Shown here piece after piece: positions 33,679-37,204 of a stretch of 37,204 bases of DNA. Origin of the DNA: Candidatus Symbiothrix sp. (lineage in GTDB: Bacteria > Bacteroidota > Bacteroidia > Bacteroidales > Azobacteroidaceae); contig JAISKT010000039.1 in assembly GCA_031261295.1 (NCBI GenBank), positions 1-37,204 on the forward strand. The letters are read 5' to 3'. A model generated the notes under the pieces. The model had not been told where the DNA came from, did no database searches, and was given only the letters and a program-made list of their open reading frames with translations. The position numbers and the translations under genes were made by a program. Each line of letters starts with the position of its first letter. Position 1 is the first letter of the stretch.

Positions 33679-34086
33679 ATGAAAATAAAGAAATTATGGT
33701 TTGACAACGAAAAAATATTCGTGCTTACCGATGATGAAAAACAACTGTGGCAATCACTTCTTTGGTATCCGCGTTTGCAAAATGCAACGCAGGAACAACG
33801 GAATAACTACCGAATAACAAACACCGGTATTCGTTGGGAAGAGATTGACGAAGATATGTCTTTTGAAAGTTTCTTCTATGACGAACCGGAGCCTACCGGA
33901 ATAGCTAAAGTATTTCATCAATACCCTGAACTGAACGTATCGGCCATAGCAAGGCGCATGGGAATGAAACAAAGTTTATTGGCTGCCTATGTCAGTGGAT
34001 CAAAGAAACCATCGATAGAACGAACAAAGGCAATTGAAAAAACAATACATAATTTCGGAAAAGAACTAAGCGCTATTCAATTTTGA
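33679..34086 (+). CDS. DUF2442 protein with C-terminal HTH
   Basis: The 135-residue protein begins MKIKKLWFDNEKIFVLTDDEKQLWQSLLWYPRL (DUF2442). A C-terminal helix-turn-helix follows from about residue 85: VSAIARRMGMKQSLLAAYVSGSKKPSIERTKAIEK. The ATG at 33679 follows GGAAGGGAT, an unusually good ribosome binding site here, and is preferred to the GTG at 33634 that overlaps the DUF4160 stop. The HTH resembles that of the HicB at 4642-5046 in layout (Y..G.KKP...RTK.IE). It is probably the DNA-binding regulator of the pair. Confidence 0.8.
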   Translation: MKIKKLWFDNEKIFVLTDDEKQLWQSLLWYPRLQNATQEQRNNYRITNTGIRWEEIDEDMSFESFFYDEPEPTGIAKVFHQYPELNVSAIARRMGMKQSLLAAYVSGSKKPSIERTKAIEKTIHNFGKELSAIQF

Positions 34087-34186
34087 ATCAACAATTCTAA
34101 TTGACTTCGCTCCGGGCTGAGATGCTTGCAATGTTTTATTTATAAAAAATAAAATACGTAAGTGGATATTGAAAATTAATGTAATA

Positions 34187-34214
34187 TTTGCATGACTTAT
34201 ATTTTGCATGACTT
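34187..34214 (+). repeat. Short direct repeat upstream of the DUF4922 gene
   Basis: TTTGCATGACTT occurs at 34187-34198 and 34203-34214. The copies overlap the region where the promoter of the DUF4922 gene should be, so they could be regulator sites. Confidence 0.4.
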
Positions 34215-34228
34215 GATTTTTTAACACA

Positions 34229-35167
34229 ATGCAGCTAAAAGAACCCATTGAAGATTTGTTTCAGGAACAATTGCAGGACTGGCCGTTAGCGGCCGGGAAT
34301 TATGCGGATTTGCAACAGGTGTTGTGGAAAGATATTGATTTTGAGGGTTTTGAAATAAAAATTCAATTCAATCCCGAACGCATCCGTTCTTCAGGCGCGA
34401 AAGTAGATCGTTCTTCGATTCAACAACGGCCGTGTCTTCTCTGTGCCGGAAATCGTCCTCCGGAGCAAAAGGGACTGGATTATCCGCCCCATTATACTCT
34501 TTTGCTGAATCCGTATCCGATTTTTCCCCGGCACCTGACCATTCCCGATACCCGGCACGTTTCCCAACAAATCCAAGGCCGGATAAAGGACTTTTTGTCA
34601 TTAGCGCGGGATTTACCGGATTATACGCTGTTGTACAACGGGCCGAAAAGCGGCGCTTCCGCTCCCGACCATTTTCATTTTCAAGCCGGAAATAAAGGTT
34701 TTTTGCCGGTTGAACACGATATTCATTTTTTCCCCGGAAAAAAATTACTCAAACAAGAGGCATTGGGAAGTATTTATTCTATGGAAAATTATCTTCGCCA
34801 TTGTTTTGTTTACGAAAGCAATCACGAAGAATGGTTGCTTACCCGGTTCCATCAATTGACCCAATTATTACAGGCGGTTCAACCGGCGGAAGAAGAACCC
34901 ATGTTCAACCTGATTGGTTGGAAAGAAGAAAGCCATTGGCAGTTGGTTGTTTTCCCGCGAAAGCAGCACCGGCCGCGCCAATTTTACGAAACCGGTGATA
35001 ATCAGCTGCTTCTTTCTCCGGGAGTTGTTGATTTTGGCGGCGTTTTAGTCGTTCCCCGCAAAGAAGATTTCGATAAAATAGATAAAAATGTTTTGATTGA
35101 TATATATTCACAATTAACTTTGAGCGATGAAGCAACCCGAAATATCTGTCGGCATCTTATCGGCTGA
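34229..35167 (+). CDS. DUF4922 protein, HIT-like nucleotidyltransferase fold
   Basis: The 312-residue cytoplasmic protein has CLLCAGNRPPEQKGL (a CxxC near the front), LLLNPYPIFPRHLTIPDTRH and SGASAPDHFHFQAG. The last contains an HxHxQ motif as in GalT, GDP-glucose phosphorylase and ATP adenylyltransferases. The likely chemistry is transfer or phosphorolysis of a nucleotide group; the substrate is unknown. It ends 41 bases inside the next gene, so the two are tightly coupled. DUF4922 next to SpoIID is a recurrent Bacteroidetes pair as far as I know. Confidence 0.78.
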   Translation: MQLKEPIEDLFQEQLQDWPLAAGNYADLQQVLWKDIDFEGFEIKIQFNPERIRSSGAKVDRSSIQQRPCLLCAGNRPPEQKGLDYPPHYTLLLNPYPIFPRHLTIPDTRHVSQQIQGRIKDFLSLARDLPDYTLLYNGPKSGASAPDHFHFQAGNKGFLPVEHDIHFFPGKKLLKQEALGSIYSMENYLRHCFVYESNHEEWLLTRFHQLTQLLQAVQPAEEEPMFNLIGWKEESHWQLVVFPRKQHRPRQFYETGDNQLLLSPGVVDFGGVLVVPRKEDFDKIDKNVLIDIYSQLTLSDEATRNICRHLIG

Positions 35168-36230
35168 CGAAATCCATGTTCAAAACAATCCGGCCAACGC
35201 TTCTTTTATCCTGAAAGAGGTGCCTATCGGAATTAATTTCCATTGGGAACGGAAAGAAGACCAGGAATTTAAAGGCGAATTGAAAATCATCCGTGAAGGA
35301 GATAAACTGACGGTCCTAAATATCATTCCCATAGAGGATTACTTAGTGAGTGTCATTTCTTCGGAAATGAGCGCCACCGGTTATATTGAATTGTTGAAAG
35401 CCCACGCTGTGATTTCCCGCAGTTGGCTGTTGGCGCAGAAAGAAAAAGCTTCGCAACTTCATCAGTCTCAGTTCGTTTATTCGCCTGTTACCGAAACGGC
35501 TGACGAATATATCCGTTGGTACGACCGGGAAGATCATGCGCATTTTGATGTTTGTGCAGACGACCATTGCCAACGCTATCAGGGAATTACGCGCGCTTCT
35601 ACACCGGAAGTAAAAGAAGCGGTTGAAAGCACTTTCGGGGAAGTCTTAATGTATGATGGAAAGATTTGTGATACCCGCTTTTCAAAATGTTGCGGCGGCA
35701 TCACCGAAAAATTTGAAAATTGTTGGGAACCGGTTCCGCACCCCTATTTGGATAGTGTTGCAGATCCTTTTTGTAATACCAACGACCAAAAGGTGTTGAG
35801 CCAGGTACTAAACAATTATGACCGGGAAACCCGGGACTTTTACCGTTGGACAGTGGAATATTCCCGGGAAGAAATCAGCGATTTGATCCGGAGGAAATCC
35901 GGTTGGGATTTTGGGGAGATTCTGGATTTAATTCCGGTGGAAAGAGGCCCGTCGGGGCGTATCATCCGCTTAAAAATCGTTGGAACTCAACTGACTAAGA
36001 CCATCGGCAAAGAATTGTTTATCCGCAAAGCCTTATCGGAAACCCATTTGTACAGTTCGGCTTTTGAAGTAAAAAAAGAAAAGGATAAATTCATATTAAA
36101 CGGCTCCGGCTGGGGGCATGGCGTTGGGTTGTGTCAGATTGGAGCGGCTGTCATGGCGAAAGAGGGATACACATATAAAGAGATATTGGCGCATTATTTT
36201 TCCGGCGCCGAATTAAAAAAATGCTATTGA
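35127..36230 (+). CDS. SpoIID/LytB domain protein
   Basis: The 367-residue protein shows the SpoIID pattern: LNIIPIEDYLVSVISSEMSATGYIELLKAHAVISRSWLLAQ (catalytic-type Glu and Ser-rich stretch), TRFSKCCGGITEKFENCWE and the closing FILNGSGWGHGVGLCQIGAAVMAKEGYTYKEILAHYFSGAEL. SpoIID proteins are lytic transglycosylases or amidase enhancers acting on peptidoglycan. No signal peptide is visible at MKQPEISVGIL, which is odd for a wall enzyme. It overlaps the DUF4922 gene by 41 bases. Confidence 0.88.
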   Translation: MKQPEISVGILSADEIHVQNNPANASFILKEVPIGINFHWERKEDQEFKGELKIIREGDKLTVLNIIPIEDYLVSVISSEMSATGYIELLKAHAVISRSWLLAQKEKASQLHQSQFVYSPVTETADEYIRWYDREDHAHFDVCADDHCQRYQGITRASTPEVKEAVESTFGEVLMYDGKICDTRFSKCCGGITEKFENCWEPVPHPYLDSVADPFCNTNDQKVLSQVLNNYDRETRDFYRWTVEYSREEISDLIRRKSGWDFGEILDLIPVERGPSGRIIRLKIVGTQLTKTIGKELFIRKALSETHLYSSAFEVKKEKDKFILNGSGWGHGVGLCQIGAAVMAKEGYTYKEILAHYFSGAELKKCY

Positions 36231-36294
36231 ATTTCAAAAAAGATAGTTTTCATCACCCCTTGAAAATCCTGAAGTTTGGAATTACTCAGGTACT

Positions 36295-36333
36295 GTAAAT
36301 ACTAATTTAGCGTAGCCAATTGCGTAGCGGTTA
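36295..36333 (+). repeat. Fragment of the 320-bp repeat family
   Basis: GTAAATACTAATTTAGCGTAG followed by CCAATTGCGTAGCGGTTA matches bases 82-120 of the tandem repeat with few changes. The small hairpin (AATTGC-GTA-GCGGTT) is kept through G-U pairs. The rest of the 320-bp unit is absent. Confidence 0.75.
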
Positions 36334-36357
36334 GGGAATATATGGTATAGTTCAATG

Positions 36358-36780
36358 TTATAATGTAGCAATAATAGTTTCAAATTCTTTGTATGTCATT
36401 ATTTTAGTCCGATTATGAGTTCGTAACACCAGCAAATCTTTATCGCCTGTCAAAAGATAATCTGCTTTAACGGTTTCAGTAAAAGCGAGCAAATACAAGT
36501 CTTTGGCATCCCTCAAACCGGACGACACAGCAACATCCGTTATGGGACTCCAAATGCAAGAAACGTTCATTAACTCCAATGTTTTTTCTATATGCTCTGC
36601 AGTGGTATATTTTCTGATTTTTTCGCGGGAGGCAATCCGTAGAAACTCCACTTTTAATTCTTCACACATATATATTGAAACAGAATTATTGTTACACAAA
36701 GAACGTAATTCCAATAGTCTTTTACCGATAAGCAATGAAATCCAGAGATTTGTATCAATGATTATTTTACATTTTGCCAT
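36358..36780 (-). CDS. PIN-domain RNase toxin
   Basis: The 140-residue protein has the PIN_3-type pattern: KIIIDTNLWISLLIG (first Asp), ELKVEFLRIASREKI, GLRDAKDLYLLAFTETVKADYLLTGDKDLL (acidic cluster) and RTKIMTYKEFETI. By family it is a metal-dependent single-strand RNase. The antitoxin precedes it and the genes overlap by 14 bases. A deletion derivative of a related toxin lies at 739-860. Confidence 0.88.
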   Translation of the reverse strand: MAKCKIIIDTNLWISLLIGKRLLELRSLCNNNSVSIYMCEELKVEFLRIASREKIRKYTTAEHIEKTLELMNVSCIWSPITDVAVSSGLRDAKDLYLLAFTETVKADYLLTGDKDLLVLRTHNRTKIMTYKEFETIIATL

Positions 36781-37015
36781 AACGCACTGCTCTGACCTCG
36801 TTCATTATATCTTCATCTGACAAATCAATATCTTTTGGACTACTTTCTATATATTTATCCCAAAGGTTTTGCTTATTATCAATAAACCATCCCATTTTAT
36901 CAGCAAAAAGTTTAAAAAACTGTATGTCCGATTGTGGAATGTCAACAAATAATTTTTCTCGAACAGCTTTCTTTTTAGAGATTATAGATTTTTTTTTTAA
37001 TATTGTTGTTTCCAT
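36767..37015 (-). CDS. Antitoxin partner of the PIN toxin
   Basis: The 82-residue protein starts METTILKKKSIISKKKAVREKLFVDIPQSDIQFFK and ends LSDEDIMNEVRAVRYGKM. The DIMNEVRAVR end corresponds to DITKEVETVR in the decayed antitoxin at 840-1070. It should bind the PIN toxin and the shared promoter. Residues before and at the overlap with the toxin are normal for the family. Confidence 0.8.
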   Translation of the reverse strand: METTILKKKSIISKKKAVREKLFVDIPQSDIQFFKLFADKMGWFIDNKQNLWDKYIESSPKDIDLSDEDIMNEVRAVRYGKM

Positions 37016-37042
37016 ATTTATTTTGTTTTAGAAATACATTTG

Positions 37043-37050
37043 CAAAGATA
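37043..37050 (-). promoter_or_regulatory. -7 box for the PIN toxin-antitoxin pair
   Basis: TATCTTTG on the minus strand lies 27 bases before the antitoxin ATG, the same spacing type as in the decayed locus at 1099. Confidence 0.55.
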
Positions 37051-37134
37051 GCAAATAATTGGAAATTGAGAACGTTGTTTACGCTAAATCAGGGTAAACG
37101 CACGAAATTTTCTTATATTTCCGGTCAAAATGCT

Positions 37135-37142
37135 TACTTTTG
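37135..37142 (+). promoter_or_regulatory. -7 box for the truncated last gene
   Basis: TACTTTTG ends four bases before the ATG at 37147, so the transcript would be nearly leaderless. Confidence 0.4.
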
Positions 37143-37146
37143 TCGA

Positions 37147-37204
37147 ATGGCATCTATATATGATTATTTAAGCGAGATAGAAGACTACCGGATAGAGAAA
37201 AAAT
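37147..37204 (+). CDS. Start of a gene cut by the window edge, possibly an ISAs1-type transposase
   Basis: Only MASIYDYLSEIEDYRIEKK is visible. This opening (short helix, then a D/E-x-R-x-x-K stretch) recalls the N-terminus of ISAs1-family transposases. CAGGGTAAACGC at 37090-37101 could be the terminal repeat. Both are weak; any other gene cannot be excluded. Confidence 0.4.
   Translation, partial: MASIYDYLSEIEDYRIEKK

Overview
The window looks like a chromosomal segment of a member of the Bacteroidetes, most likely the order Bacteroidales. The evidence is the set of families present: a DUF4835 protein (sometimes annotated as type IX secretion PorD), DUF4294, DUF4922, a single-chain PurL, AguA/AguB, an OmpA-type porin and a GIN-domain lipoprotein. 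Promoters also fit, with repeated TAnnTTTG -7 boxes, several carrying TTG or TTTG about 19 bases upstream. No rRNA, tRNA, CRISPR array or complete insertion sequence was seen.

Layout. Bases 1-640 are two tandem 320-bp copies of a nested palindromic repeat. Next come a decayed PIN-type toxin-antitoxin locus (739-1129), a small unknown gene, a DUF2148 protein divergent from gyrB, and a HicAB pair (4425-5046). Bases 5106-8929 hold a glutamine-amidotransferase/dipeptidase fusion, an M28 lipoprotein, sufE and a SpoU methyltransferase. A DUF4294 gene overlaps the last of these tail to tail. Then come two outer-membrane barrel genes, the second with N-terminal helix-hairpin-helix motifs, and two small unknown genes. 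A minus-strand block follows with aguA-aguB and coaBC-DUF4835-recN-rlmB. After that lie an OmpA porin, a DsbA-like thioredoxin, and rfbD divergent from a metallo-hydrolase across a fully symmetric promoter. The rest is a GIN lipoprotein, a coupled pair of secreted proteins flanked by inverted structured elements, prfC, a sugar-isomerase-like lipoprotein, purL, a DUF4160/DUF2442 pair, DUF4922-SpoIID, an intact PIN toxin-antitoxin pair, and the first codons of a gene that may be a transposase.

How the genes work together. Most genes are housekeeping: DNA topology, DNA repair, translation, CoA, purine, polyamine and Fe-S cluster synthesis. The accessory load consists of three intact toxin-antitoxin-like pairs and one decayed one, surface proteins, and an unusual density of short palindromic repeats.

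The most striking theme is that several unrelated short repeats have entered coding sequence in frame or supply gene ends. A GTGCAC-type repeat lies inside the amidotransferase/dipeptidase and forms the N-terminus of AguB. A G/C-run repeat adds about a dozen residues to PurL. A palindrome arm encodes the C-terminus of the metallo-hydrolase. A CTAAAAA hairpin provides stop codons between convergent genes. This resembles the in-frame palindromic elements of Rickettsia, but with several families in one 37-kb segment.
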